DNA of 36,857 bases from a virus. Shown in pieces: positions 14,217-20,693 of the stretch. How positions within the stretch are numbered: position 1 is the first letter of the stretch; every line of letters begins with the position of its first letter. A program made the position numbers and the translations under genes. The stretch lies in IMG/VR virus record IMGVR_UViG_3300006052_000018, positions 1 through 36,857 of that record; one strand, given 5' to 3'. The notes under the pieces were generated by a model. The model saw only the letters and a program-made list of their open reading frames with translations. It searched no databases and was not told where the DNA came from.

Positions 14217-15521
14217 ATGGGTTTAATCGAGATCTCACCTAAGCAAAGAAAATTTCTCTTTGAATCAACAGCTCGTATTAATATCGCGGAAGGTGCTGTA
14301 AGGTCGGGAAAATCTTTTATTATCCTCCATCGATTTATGCAAGAATTGATGAATGGACCTGAAGGCGAATATGTCGTTACTGGTAAATCTCGGGATACGC
14401 TCGAAAGAAATGTAATCACTCCATTACAAAATATGTGTTCTTATGAAATTCCCTACAATCGCGGCTATGGATACTTCCACTTATCAGGTAAAAAAGTCTA
14501 TGTCATCGGCGCAAATGATGAACGAGCATCATCCAAAATCAAAGGGGCGACCTTTGCAGGTGCTCTGGTCGATGAAGTTACAGAATTGCCAGAGTCCTAT
14601 TTCGAAATGCTTTTTTCAAGGCTCACCATTAAAGGTTCCAAGCTATTTGGAGGCACTAACCCTGACAGTCCATACCATTGGCTTAAGACAAATTACATTG
14701 ATCGCTTCAAAGAAGAGGACCCGAGATTTTTCAAGCGTTTCAAATTTATTTTGGATGACAACCCGAGCTTAGATGCTGAAATTAAGAGTGATTTGGAGAG
14801 GAAATACCAGGGTTTATGGTATAAAAGATTTATTCTCGGAGAGTGGGTACTCGCTGAAGGAGCGGTATACGATTTCTTCGACTCTTCCCTCCATGTTGTT
14901 GATCATGCCCCCACGTATGCGAAAAATTATTTCCTTGGTATCGATTACGGCACGAGCAACGCTTTCGCGGCTGTGCTGGTCGGCTACAACGACAATCAGA
15001 AGCCGGAAATTTGGGTGGAAAAGGAATATTACTGGGATTCCAAGAAAATGGGGTTTCAAAAGACGAATGCGGATTACGCCAATGATCTCAATCGCGAGTT
15101 TGGGGGTTATCCTGTCCGCATGGCTTATCTCGATCCTAGCGCAGCAAGTTTTCAAACAGAACTACGCAGACAAAAAATACCTGTCACACAAGCAAATAAT
15201 GAAGTTTTAGATGGCATTCGCTGTATATCTACTCTCCTCTCGGAAAGGAGCTTGGTCATTTGCAAGAATTGCACTAATCTTATCAAAGAGATTGAAGGTT
15301 ACGTTTGGGATGATAAGGCTGTCAAACGTGGCGAAGACAAGCCGATGAAACAAAGAGATCACGCCATAGATGCCCTCCGTTATGTCATCTTTTCCTATTT
15401 TGGTAAGAAGACAACCCTAAAAGAGACCAATTATGGCGAAATGAAGCAGCAGAAATGGAATCAGAACCCCATGAATAACCAAGGATTTGGTCCTAATTCG
15501 TGGGGTTGGCAGAAGTATTAA
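14217..15521 (+). CDS. terL: Terminase large subunit (PBSX-like, Terminase_3 family)
   Basis: 434 residues with both motor and nuclease domains. The N-terminal ATPase has a Walker A variant GAVRSGKS (26-33) and a Walker B GALVDE (115-120), followed by a coupling motif GGTNPDSP. The C-terminal RNase-H-like nuclease shows GIDYGTSNA (D near 243), YLDPSAAS (D near 306) and DHAIDALRY (about 381-389), the three acidic positions that bind metal. The protein pumps DNA into the prohead through the portal and cuts it. It directly follows the small subunit. It is on the opposite strand from, and about 20 kb away from, the portal, which is less usual than an adjacent arrangement. Confidence 0.93.
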   Translation: MGLIEISPKQRKFLFESTARINIAEGAVRSGKSFIILHRFMQELMNGPEGEYVVTGKSRDTLERNVITPLQNMCSYEIPYNRGYGYFHLSGKKVYVIGANDERASSKIKGATFAGALVDEVTELPESYFEMLFSRLTIKGSKLFGGTNPDSPYHWLKTNYIDRFKEEDPRFFKRFKFILDDNPSLDAEIKSDLERKYQGLWYKRFILGEWVLAEGAVYDFFDSSLHVVDHAPTYAKNYFLGIDYGTSNAFAAVLVGYNDNQKPEIWVEKEYYWDSKKMGFQKTNADYANDLNREFGGYPVRMAYLDPSAASFQTELRRQKIPVTQANNEVLDGIRCISTLLSERSLVICKNCTNLIKEIEGYVWDDKAVKRGEDKPMKQRDHAIDALRYVIFSYFGKKTTLKETNYGEMKQQKWNQNPMNNQGFGPNSWGWQKY

Positions 15522-15536
15522 GTTGATATTTTGTTT

Positions 15537-16295
15537 CTAAACATATGCTTGTCCAAATTTCCAACCTTCTCTACCTTTTATGATCGTATGAGGGCACATT
15601 TTGTATTGCTTATTTGGGTTGAACCATCTGTGACATCGGGTGCATTTTGGGTTTAAGGATTTTTCAGCTTCCTGCTTATTTATATAAATTCCCTTTTCAT
15701 CGATAAATATATGATTTATAGCCCCAAGTTTACCTTCTACTTGTATTAATATACAATGGGACCCGGAAGTAGGATCAATTTTTGGGCTAGAATACGCTAA
15801 ACCAATGACAGTTGGATGGATATATATACGATCATCGACAATCTTGTAAGAAAAATCTTCTTCTTCTTTTCTATCTATTGACCAACCATTTAAAATATAA
15901 GTATTCGTATTCATTCCCTGTGGCGTTTCTTTTAAAATCGGCCAGTGAGGACAATGAGGGGAATTGTTATTGGCATCATAGAGTTGGTTACATCTGGAAC
16001 ATTTCTCCCATCTTGTATACGTTGAAAAAAAATCATTTGCATCCGTATATATTCCATTTATATCCACAAAGAGATGATTTACATGGCCAATCTTATCATC
16101 GATCATAAGGAAAATAGCATGAGGATTTTCTGAACATGGTTCTTTTGTAGAACCAAACAGAATACAAGCCGGACTCACATATAATCGATCGCCGTCTATT
16201 CTATAGGAAAAATCGGTAGATGCCTCACTTGCTTTTGCGGTGACGCAAAAAGATAGACAAAAGGAAAGGAATAAAAGTAAAAATTTGAATTTCAT
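15537..16295 (-). CDS. Secreted protein with two zinc-ribbon repeats
   Basis: 252 residues with a clear signal peptide (KFKFLLLFLSFCLSFCVTAKA, cleavage near 22). Two copies of a module of about 90 residues follow (28-118 and 148-236). Each has FSY[RK]I, a beta region, G-x-[VI]NH[IL]F[IV]D, GIY, and a Cys cluster: C99, C102, C115, H117 and C218, C221, C234, H236. Each cluster fits a structural zinc site. The smaller protein at 5342 has a shortened version of the same order. The gene ends the leftward accessory operon and is convergent with the terminase. Probably periplasmic or extracellular; no enzymatic motif. A host-interaction gene is my inference. Confidence 0.7.
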   Translation of the reverse strand: MKFKFLLLFLSFCLSFCVTAKASEASTDFSYRIDGDRLYVSPACILFGSTKEPCSENPHAIFLMIDDKIGHVNHLFVDINGIYTDANDFFSTYTRWEKCSRCNQLYDANNNSPHCPHWPILKETPQGMNTNTYILNGWSIDRKEEEDFSYKIVDDRIYIHPTVIGLAYSSPKIDPTSGSHCILIQVEGKLGAINHIFIDEKGIYINKQEAEKSLNPKCTRCHRWFNPNKQYKMCPHTIIKGREGWKFGQAYV

Positions 16296-16323
16296 TTGAC
16301 CTCCTGGTTTTCAGAGGAAATGA

Positions 16324-16506
16324 TTATTCATTTTTTAATTTATATGTCCACGAATAAATTCCATGCTCACCTTCTCCATCATATAACCAATTGGCTTGGT
16401 TATCTTTAAGATCACCCTTGTATATCATTTCTTTGACAACCAATACGCGTACTCTCTGTCCGATTTCTGGGAGTTTGTCGCGTACATCAATCCATTGCTC
16501 TTCCAT
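16324..16506 (-). CDS. DUF551-like small protein (60 aa)
   Basis: 60 residues with the DUF551 pattern: WIDVRDKLPEIGQRVRVLVV at the start and a Trp-rich end (NWLYDG... SWTYK). These proteins are frequent in phages; their function is unknown. GAGG precedes ATG 16506. Upstream at 16581-16528 is a 17-codon mini-ORF (MKSKIDGKNG...) that I would not call a gene on present evidence. Confidence 0.7.
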   Translation of the reverse strand: MEEQWIDVRDKLPEIGQRVRVLVVKEMIYKGDLKDNQANWLYDGEGEHGIYSWTYKLKNE

Positions 16507-16587
16507 TTTACCTCGGTGTTCAAAATATTACTTTACACCTAGATAAACCATCCCGTTTTTACCGTCAATTTTAGATTTCATGAAAAT

Positions 16588-16875
16588 TCATTCTCTCATA
16601 CAGGAAACAAAACATGAAATTGCACTCATAGCAACTCCAACAACACATAAGACCAATCCCGTAATATTTAAATTGCCTTGAGAAGCATCAATTCCTATAA
16701 TCACTGATCCACCGACTGCTGTTGCAAAGGAAACCACACAGACTTTTTGAGAAGTTTTGAATCTACTCCAAGTGGCAGAGGCTTTGCTCAACTCTTTGTC
16801 GAATTTTTTCTCATTAACAATATATGTGTGAGTTTGACCTGCTAGATAGTCTTTGACTCGAACTGTCGAACTCAT
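16588..16875 (-). CDS. Small two-helix membrane protein (95 aa)
   Basis: The start is set at ATG 16875 (AGAGG 5 nt upstream), giving 95 residues. The first half is soluble and charged (VKDYLAGQTHTYIVNEKKFDKELSKASATW). Two hydrophobic helices follow (about 44-63 and 70-92, ending ISCFVSCMRE). The ATG overlaps the stop of the preceding frame. It is a possible holin-like or exclusion protein; nothing specific is visible. Confidence 0.6.
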   Translation of the reverse strand: MSSTVRVKDYLAGQTHTYIVNEKKFDKELSKASATWSRFKTSQKVCVVSFATAVGGSVIIGIDASQGNLNITGLVLCVVGVAMSAISCFVSCMRE

Positions 16876-17070
16876 GATTCCTCTTGGTTGGGTATTGGTG
16901 GTATACAAAACCAATAACGCAGATCTGAAAAACTGATATCGGTTCTTCTAAGCAGTACAATTCCACTTTCAGGAATTGCTATACCTATCCTTTCTTCGGT
17001 GATGTCTTCATCGGCTATGAAGACAATTTCGCTCTCCTGAGTAGGTAAAGCTTCAGTGGCGTCAATTCAT
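16872..17070 (-). pseudogene. DUF551-like gene without a usable start codon
   Basis: An open frame of about 65 codons reads IDATEALPTQESEIVFIADE... RYWFCIPPIPNQEES. The first part aligns with WIDVRDKLPEIGQRVRVLVV of the DUF551 protein at 16324, and YWFCIPPIP fits its usual C-terminal WxPLPxPP. An in-frame TGA directly precedes it, and the frame contains no ATG, GTG or TTG before the conserved part. An ATG at 17070 lies one base out of frame, so a 1-2 nt indel at the start is the simplest explanation; an ATT start or sequencing error is also possible. The stop overlaps the next ATG, as expected of a once-functional operon member. Confidence 0.5.
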
Positions 17071-17202
17071 TCCACGCATTCTTCTCCCAAGCCATTTTCG
17101 ATAATTTCCTTCAAAACATTCGCACTGCTTTCTCTTCTTTCGATAGCAGTATTTGCATTTGTAGCCTTTCCGTATGTGATCTTTTTTACTCACGGATTTC
17201 AT
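17062..17202 (-). CDS. Tiny basic zinc-finger protein (46 aa)
   Basis: A 46-residue frame (MKSVSKKDHIRKGYKCKYC...) begins with an ATGA overlap on the stop of the phosphoesterase gene. It has four closely spaced Cys residues (KCKYCYRKKRKQCEC) in a very basic context, typical of a nucleic-acid-binding zinc knuckle. The ribosome site is poor, so expression would depend on coupling. No family recognised. Confidence 0.45.
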   Translation of the reverse strand: MKSVSKKDHIRKGYKCKYCYRKKRKQCECFEGNYRKWLGRRMRGMN

Positions 17203-17951
17203 AATATCACTCTAACTGGTTTATTGACAGGCTTATATCGCTCATTAACATATGAAGCGTTAACAGAAATCACGTCTGCACAATAACCTGAAAAGAAATT
17301 TCCTTGCCCATACGCTTCATGAATATGTCCAAATACATGGAGTTTTGGACGCACCGCATATTTCAAAACTATATATAATGTACTACTTCCAACGTGTTCC
17401 GCCTCATCTTCTCCTTCGTTAATATAGCAAACTTGATCCAATACCATTTTGGGTGGACTATGTGTTATCAAAATATCGGTACCGTGGGGGATGAGGCACC
17501 ATTTCTCCCATAATTGTTCTTCTGTATCACAAGTAAAAGCTCTGCAGTGTGGATTCATTCCTTCGAATGTTTTTGTCCATGGAGAGCCCCAGATTTTCCA
17601 TTTTCTTCTTTCATAGCATAGAACATCAATACTAGCCCTGTCAGTGCTCGCTGGATGATCCACTTGTACTTCATATTCAAATTCTGTTCCTGAATCACAG
17701 AGGTATTCGACATTAATATCAGAATAAACATTCTGAATTGACTCAAAACCTTTCTTTTGAAAATAATTATCATGATTGCCAGCTATGAGAATTTTTTTAG
17801 AATATTTTTGTCGGTCTATCCATGATGAAAATTGACCATATTCAACAGGTTTATCTGCAGCCGTCAAATCTCCAGCAACAATCAAAAGATCACCCCCTTT
17901 GAGTTCTGGGTAAAATCCGTGCAGATCTGAGATGCAGTCGATAATCATCAT
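17199..17951 (-). CDS. Calcineurin-like metallophosphoesterase
   Basis: About 250 residues with every core motif of the calcineurin-like phosphoesterase superfamily: DLH (D9, H11), GDL (D28), GNHD (58-61), ITHSPP (H164) and GHIHE (about 209-213). The fold resembles the UPF0046/MPPED group. Such enzymes hydrolyse phosphodiesters or phosphomonoesters with two metals. In phages they may act on nucleotides, RNA ends or signalling nucleotides; the substrate cannot be told here. The start may be the GTG at 17954 or the ATG at 17951. It lies downstream of an RNA-ligase-like remnant, so an RNA repair cassette is a possible older context. Confidence 0.85.
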   Translation of the reverse strand: MMIIDCISDLHGFYPELKGGDLLIVAGDLTAADKPVEYGQFSSWIDRQKYSKKILIAGNHDNYFQKKGFESIQNVYSDINVEYLCDSGTEFEYEVQVDHPASTDRASIDVLCYERRKWKIWGSPWTKTFEGMNPHCRAFTCDTEEQLWEKWCLIPHGTDILITHSPPKMVLDQVCYINEGEDEAEHVGSSTLYIVLKYAVRPKLHVFGHIHEAYGQGNFFSGYCADVISVNASYVNERYKPVNKPVRVIL

Positions 17952-17954
17952 CAC

Positions 17955-18164
17955 TCATTTGTTTTCATCTTTATTTGGAAAGTTAATATCTATCCAATTT
18001 GTTATAAAATCCAACATTTCTCTCAGAGTTGGGTTACCTGTCAGAAGTTGTTTTTTACGACAATCTTTTAGAAAATCCAGTAACATGGACTTAAGCTCGT
18101 AATGACAATATAGATCGGAAAGCTCCGTTTGGTTTGAATCGTCTTCATATTTTTTCGTCTCCAA
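17955..18164 (-). CDS. Hypothetical acidic protein (69 aa)
   Basis: 69 residues from a TTG start at 18164 with a strong GAGGTGG just upstream, overlapping the HTH gene by 20 nt. Helical and acidic (YELKSMLLDFLKDCRKKQLL, LREMLDFITNWIDINF). No family recognised. It ends directly before the phosphoesterase start. Confidence 0.5.
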   Translation of the reverse strand: METKKYEDDSNQTELSDLYCHYELKSMLLDFLKDCRKKQLLTGNPTLREMLDFITNWIDINFPNKDENK

Positions 18165-18399
18165 TCACCCACCTCTCGCGTTTCTTTCCAGTGATATTCT
18201 CAATGATCGATTCTTTTAAGATAACCCAGCGTCTATCCGAAATCTGTATTGCTTCTATCTCTCCACTGTGCACAGCTCTCCATACAGAAGATTTGCTACC
18301 ATAAATACCCATTTTCACTAATTCAGTAGGCGTAAAGAAGTTCTTGGGACCCATGAGACGGAGAAGATTAGCAATAAAATCGATTTCATCTGAAGTCAT
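18145..18399 (-). CDS. HTH protein, excisionase/MerR-like (HTH_17 type)
   Basis: 84 residues from ATG 18399, which shares its A with the TAA of the upstream frame (TAATG). Residues about 22-65 (FFTPTELVKMGIYGSKSSVWRAVHSGEIEAIQISDRRWVILKESI) match the winged HTH of excisionases and related DNA-binding proteins: helix, turn, recognition helix, then the wing with IxxRRWVI. It may regulate its operon from the inverted repeats at 18750-18818. No integrase is present, so a true excisionase role is unlikely. Confidence 0.7.
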   Translation of the reverse strand: MTSDEIDFIANLLRLMGPKNFFTPTELVKMGIYGSKSSVWRAVHSGEIEAIQISDRRWVILKESIIENITGKKRERWVIGDEKI

Positions 18400-18748
18400 T
18401 AGTCTTTCCAATTCCAATGCAATTTTGTGTGATCTTCGGAAAAATATTTTCCATCTTGTTTGAAGTGTCTTACGTATTTTCCCAAAAAATCTACTTTTCC
18501 TTCTCGCTCGACCCTCCAGATAGCCCCTTCTACTGGTTCCAATGCTCCATGATAGCCATAAGTTTCTCCATCGTGTTTATCTAAAAGTTTTTCAATAGTT
18601 ATACCAACTTATATACGGTTATATCTGGTTTTTGGTATAACTCATGAAAGCCGCAGATCTGAGTTCCAACATTTCGAGTGTCTATTTTACTGCCTAGATA
18701 GTCAGGAAAGACCGAACTTGTGAAGTCCAGAATTTCCATAATTTTCAT
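18399..18748 (-). pseudogene. Frameshifted, truncated RNA-ligase-like gene
   Basis: Two frames abut. ATG 18748 opens 49 codons (MKIMEILDFTSSVFPDYLG... PDITVYKLV) ending at TAA 18599. Directly after, in another frame, comes GITIEKLLDKHDGETYGYHG... EPVEGAIWRVEREGKVDFLGKYVR..., which has no start codon and ends at 18399. The EGAIWRVER-x-GKVDFLGKYVR segment is the pattern of the lysine-containing C-terminal motifs of phage RNA/DNA-ligase-family nucleotidyltransferases. One inserted base near 18608 would join them into about 115 residues. Even then the N-terminal lysine-adenylation motif (KxDG) is absent. Likely a decayed gene; a sequencing error could account for the shift but not the missing domain. 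Confidence 0.5.
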
Positions 18749-18780
18749 AAGTATCTACTTTATATTGACATAAGAAAAAT

Positions 18781-18818
18781 GGATACTTTTAAAATTTGTT
18801 ACGCCCCCAAAAGTATCC
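18781..18818. repeat. 10-bp perfect inverted repeat in divergent intergenic region
   Basis: GGATACTTTT (18781-18790) and AAAAGTATCC (18809-18818) are perfect inverted repeats with an 18-bp spacer. The core AAGTATC appears a third time at 18750-18756, just before the leftward operon. The centres are spaced like operator half-sites between two divergent transcription units. Confidence 0.65.
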
Positions 18819-18866
18819 CAAAACGGGGCCAATTTTTATATGCTTTCACTTTAGACCATGACATAC

Positions 18867-18872
18867 TATAAT
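18867..18872 (+). promoter_or_regulatory. Consensus -10 box upstream of the small membrane-protein array
   Basis: A perfect TATAAT lies about 105 nt before the first array gene. No good -35 is visible at 16-18 nt (TTTCAC is poor), so it may be activator dependent. The other features between 18749 and 18975 are the AAGTATC repeats and a relic leader at about 18873-18895. Confidence 0.35.
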
Positions 18873-18975
18873 CGAAAAATAACCGCAAGGGGAAAATCTG
18901 GATGACATTAAACTGTCACCCACCAACCAATGTACAACAAATCTCATATGTGCAAGTTCAGAAAAGGGAGAAAAA

Positions 18976-19215
18976 ATGGTTAGTTCAACACAAAAAATTA
19001 ACTGGGATTCGATTATTTCTCTAGGAGTTGTTATGGCAACCATCATTGGTAGCACTGTTCCGTTGTATATTCACTCCACGAATCAAACAGAAAATTTGAG
19101 ACAATCTATGGAAGCTAATGCGCGCGCCATACATGAAGAAATTCACGCAATCCATGAGGAGATGAAAGATTTTCACGGACGCTTATGCGCAATAGAAGAA
19201 AGAAATAGAAAATAA
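18976..19215 (+). CDS. Array member 1: membrane/coiled-coil mini-protein (79 aa)
   Basis: First of a tandem paralogous family. One hydrophobic helix (about 13-33, ISLGVVMATIIGSTVPLYI) is followed by a charged helix with heptad character, ending in the family signature MKDFHGRLCAIEERNRK. There is no cleavable signal; the helix is probably a membrane anchor. GGAG lies 6 nt before ATG. A relative-looking spacer with the sequence AAATAACCGCAAGG lies both before this gene and after it. Function unknown; see the array finding. Confidence 0.75.
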   Translation: MVSSTQKINWDSIISLGVVMATIIGSTVPLYIHSTNQTENLRQSMEANARAIHEEIHAIHEEMKDFHGRLCAIEERNRK

Positions 19216-19232
19216 CCGCAAGGAGGAAATTT

Positions 19233-19421
19233 ATGGATTGGACGCAATTTTCCATTTTCATGATATCCAATATAGTTTTTACTTTAACATTGTGGCTATG
19301 GAGTCGAGCTGAATCCAATGCTGATCATCGGGAAATGATGAATCTTATAAGAGAAATGAAAGATGAAATGAAAGATTTCCATGGTCGTCTCTGTGCTATT
19401 GAAGAGAGGAATAGAAAGTGA
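19233..19421 (+). CDS. Array member 2: membrane/coiled-coil mini-protein (62 aa)
   Basis: MDWTQFSIFMISNIVFTLTL opens a membrane helix (about 5-24). SRAESNADHREMMNLIREM follows, then the same signature tail as member 1, MKDFHGRLCAIEERNRK (17 of 17 residues identical). The DNA of the tails has diverged at synonymous sites, so the protein sequence is being conserved. Strong AGGAGG, 6 nt before ATG. The last bases (GTGA) overlap the next start. Confidence 0.75.
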   Translation: MDWTQFSIFMISNIVFTLTLWLWSRAESNADHREMMNLIREMKDEMKDFHGRLCAIEERNRK

Positions 19422-19669
19422 TAAAACTTAATGATTTTGAACGTGAAATAGATGAATTCACAGTTGAATTCATGCAGTTCGTGGAAGAAAAGGATATAAG
19501 TATGCCTATAGTCATAGCGTCTATGGTCCGAGTTTTTGTTGCTTTCAATCTCATTAATGATGTTTCGATATCTGAATTTGAAGATGGACTGAATAGATTA
19601 TTGAAAGATTATAAGCGAAGAAAAATGGAGTCTGAAAATTGGAATATTTCACATGAAGAAACCAATTAA
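19418..19669 (+). CDS. Hypothetical acidic protein inside the array (83 aa)
   Basis: A GTG start overlaps the preceding stop (GTGA). The 83-residue product is soluble and acidic (IKLNDFEREIDEFTVEFMQFVEEKD) and lacks the array signature. Its last residues, NWNISHEETN, are echoed by YWSISHEKTN at the end of the mini-ORF at 20190, showing that this segment was copied within the array. Function unknown. Confidence 0.5.
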   Translation: MIKLNDFEREIDEFTVEFMQFVEEKDISMPIVIASMVRVFVAFNLINDVSISEFEDGLNRLLKDYKRRKMESENWNISHEETN

Positions 19670-19700
19670 TTCTAACATGTGTGGCGGATATAAAATTTAA
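19653..19700 (+). pseudogene. Truncated copy of array member at 20260
   Basis: Fifteen codons (MKKPINSNMCGGYKI) start within the end of the previous gene in another frame. The full-length gene at 20260 starts MKRQINSKINYEKI, also overlapping a paralogous SHExTN-coding end. The DNA around both starts is clearly duplicated (TTTCACATGAA...AATTAATTCTAA). Here the frame closes early, so this is a relic. Confidence 0.45.
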
Positions 19701-19743
19701 TCATGGTAAAAGTCAGGTGGATGCAAAAAATGAGTAATAAAAA

Positions 19744-19974
19744 ATGATAACACAATCAGCAGACATCGGATTAATAATAGCAATCACAGGAAGTGCAATA
19801 GCAATTGTAGGCACAGTACTCGCTATGATGTTTTGGGTAAGACAGGAAGCTAATTCTTTACGCAATGAAGCTAAAGAAGATAGGAAAGATATCCTCAATC
19901 TGATAAGATCTATTGAGTTAGAAATGAGGGATTTCCATTACAAACTAGTGGAGATTGAGAAAAACAAAAAATAG
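19744..19974 (+). CDS. Array member 3: membrane/coiled-coil mini-protein (76 aa)
   Basis: One membrane helix (about 8-31, IGLIIAITGSAIAIVGTVLAMMFWV), then EANSLRNEAKEDRKDILNLI and a divergent signature tail MRDFHYKLVEIEKNKK. The start overlaps the stop of a 14-codon mini-ORF (19703-19747, MVKVRWMQKMSNKK) that carries the better ribosome site, suggesting translation by reinitiation. Confidence 0.7.
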   Translation: MITQSADIGLIIAITGSAIAIVGTVLAMMFWVRQEANSLRNEAKEDRKDILNLIRSIELEMRDFHYKLVEIEKNKK

Positions 19975-19985
19975 CAGGGGTTAAT

Positions 19986-20180
19986 ATGGAGTGGACACAA
20001 TTTACGATATTTTTCTTAGGCGTATTTGGATTATTCATATGGAATCGTACTGAATCAAGAAACGATATTCGCCATATGGATAATAAAATTGATATCAACA
20101 GACAATTAATGCATTCTATACATGATGAAATGAAAGATTTTCATTTCAGATTATTAGAAATCGAAAGAAATAGGAGATAA
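19986..20180 (+). CDS. Array member 4: membrane/coiled-coil mini-protein (64 aa)
   Basis: MEWTQFTIFFLGVFGLFIW mirrors the MDWTQFSIF opening of member 2. A charged helix follows and the tail is MKDFHFRLLEIERNRR. A single short membrane helix spans about residues 5-19. AGGGG precedes ATG. Clear paralogue of members 1-3. Confidence 0.75.
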   Translation: MEWTQFTIFFLGVFGLFIWNRTESRNDIRHMDNKIDINRQLMHSIHDEMKDFHFRLLEIERNRR

Positions 20181-20189
20181 GAGAATACT

Positions 20190-20276
20190 ATGATAAATAT
20201 TATTTTTTGGGCATTAGTTTTAGCAACATTGTGTAATGGAGTTTATTGGAGCATTTCACATGAAAAGACAAATTAA
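20190..20276 (+). CDS. Hydrophobic mini-protein (28 aa) in the array
   Basis: MINIIFWALVLATLCNGVYW is a single membrane helix, followed by SISHEKTN. The tail matches the C-terminal residues of the protein at 19418, so it may be a rearranged fragment that kept an open frame. The only upstream Shine-Dalgarno candidate is AGGAG, partly within the preceding stop. Real expression is uncertain. Confidence 0.4.
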   Translation: MINIIFWALVLATLCNGVYWSISHEKTN

Positions 20277-20433
20277 TTCTAAAATAAATTATGAAAAAAT
20301 ATCCGCATACTTTGCTGGTTTGGCTTTAATGATTACTCTCTGGAGTGTTATTAATCAAACTCAAAGAGATCTATCAGATTTAAGAGAACGAGTTGCAAGA
20401 TTGGAAGTTAAAATAGAAAGATTGGAGAAGTAA
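20260..20433 (+). CDS. Array member 5: membrane/coiled-coil mini-protein (57 aa)
   Basis: ATG 20260 gives MKRQINSKINYEKISAYFAG..., with a membrane helix at about 12-32 and a leucine-heptad tail (LSDLRERVARLEVKIERLEK). The DFHxRL signature is absent but the layout is the same. An upstream in-frame ATG (20236) would add eight residues and has no better ribosome site. Confidence 0.65.
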   Translation: MKRQINSKINYEKISAYFAGLALMITLWSVINQTQRDLSDLRERVARLEVKIERLEK

Positions 20434-20434
20434 T

Positions 20435-20632
20435 ATGGAGTGGTTTAAGAAGCATTCTGATACAATTGTTATTTTATCTGGTATTATTAGTTCATTACTT
20501 TGGATGAACATGAAGTTCAATGAAGTACATGATCAAATCAATGATATTAAAACTGAGATCGCTGTTATGAAAACCGTGTTAATCATGCAAAAAATTATGC
20601 CAGTTGAATTGGCTCTCAAAGAGGGGAAATAA
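20435..20632 (+). CDS. Array member 6: membrane/coiled-coil mini-protein (65 aa)
   Basis: MEWFKKHSDTIVILSGIISSLLWMN gives one membrane helix (about 9-24). A heptad region (FNEVHDQINDIKTEIAVMKTVL) and a hydrophobic end follow. GGAG precedes ATG by about 6 nt. Same plan as the other array members with a divergent tail. Confidence 0.65.
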   Translation: MEWFKKHSDTIVILSGIISSLLWMNMKFNEVHDQINDIKTEIAVMKTVLIMQKIMPVELALKEGK

Positions 20633-20633
20633 T

Positions 20634-20693
20634 ATGTTGTTGGCAATAGGATCTTTTATAGTGTTTATTTGTTATCTTTGCGCAATTGACTAG
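20634..20693 (+). CDS. Hydrophobic micro-ORF ending the array (19 aa)
   Basis: MLLAIGSFIVFICYLCAID, a single potential membrane helix with GAGGGG upstream. It overlaps the 3' end of the convergent ejection-protein gene by 29 nt. Too short to be sure. Confidence 0.3.
   Translation: MLLAIGSFIVFICYLCAID

Larger units (their letters stand above)
18976..20632 (+). repeat. Tandem paralogous gene array with duplicated leader segments
   Basis: At least six genes of one architecture (one membrane helix, charged helix, often a DFHxRLxxIExxxx tail) lie head to tail with little else between. Duplicated DNA is visible at two places. AAATAACCGCAAGG(A/G)GGAAA occurs near 18877 and near 19211. A TTTCACATGAA...AATTAATTCTAA block occurs near 19647 and near 20254. 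The array therefore grew by local duplication. Confidence 0.7.

Noticed and set aside
14773-15210. Long alternative plus-strand frame inside the large terminase
   Set aside because: It is in another frame of a gene with all motifs intact; its own product is basic and featureless.
16528-16581. 17-codon minus-strand mini-ORF between membrane and DUF551 genes
   Set aside because: No clear Shine-Dalgarno and too short to judge; noted in the neighbouring gene entry only.
17056-17286. 76-codon plus-strand ORF with a hydrophobic stretch
   Set aside because: GTG start without a ribosome site, and it runs antisense across the phosphoesterase end and a coupled zinc-finger ORF that fit the leftward operon.
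18898-19023. 40-codon ORF starting in the relic leader before array member 1
   Set aside because: ATG at about 18901 overlaps member 1 in another frame; the leader looks like a duplication relic, not a gene.
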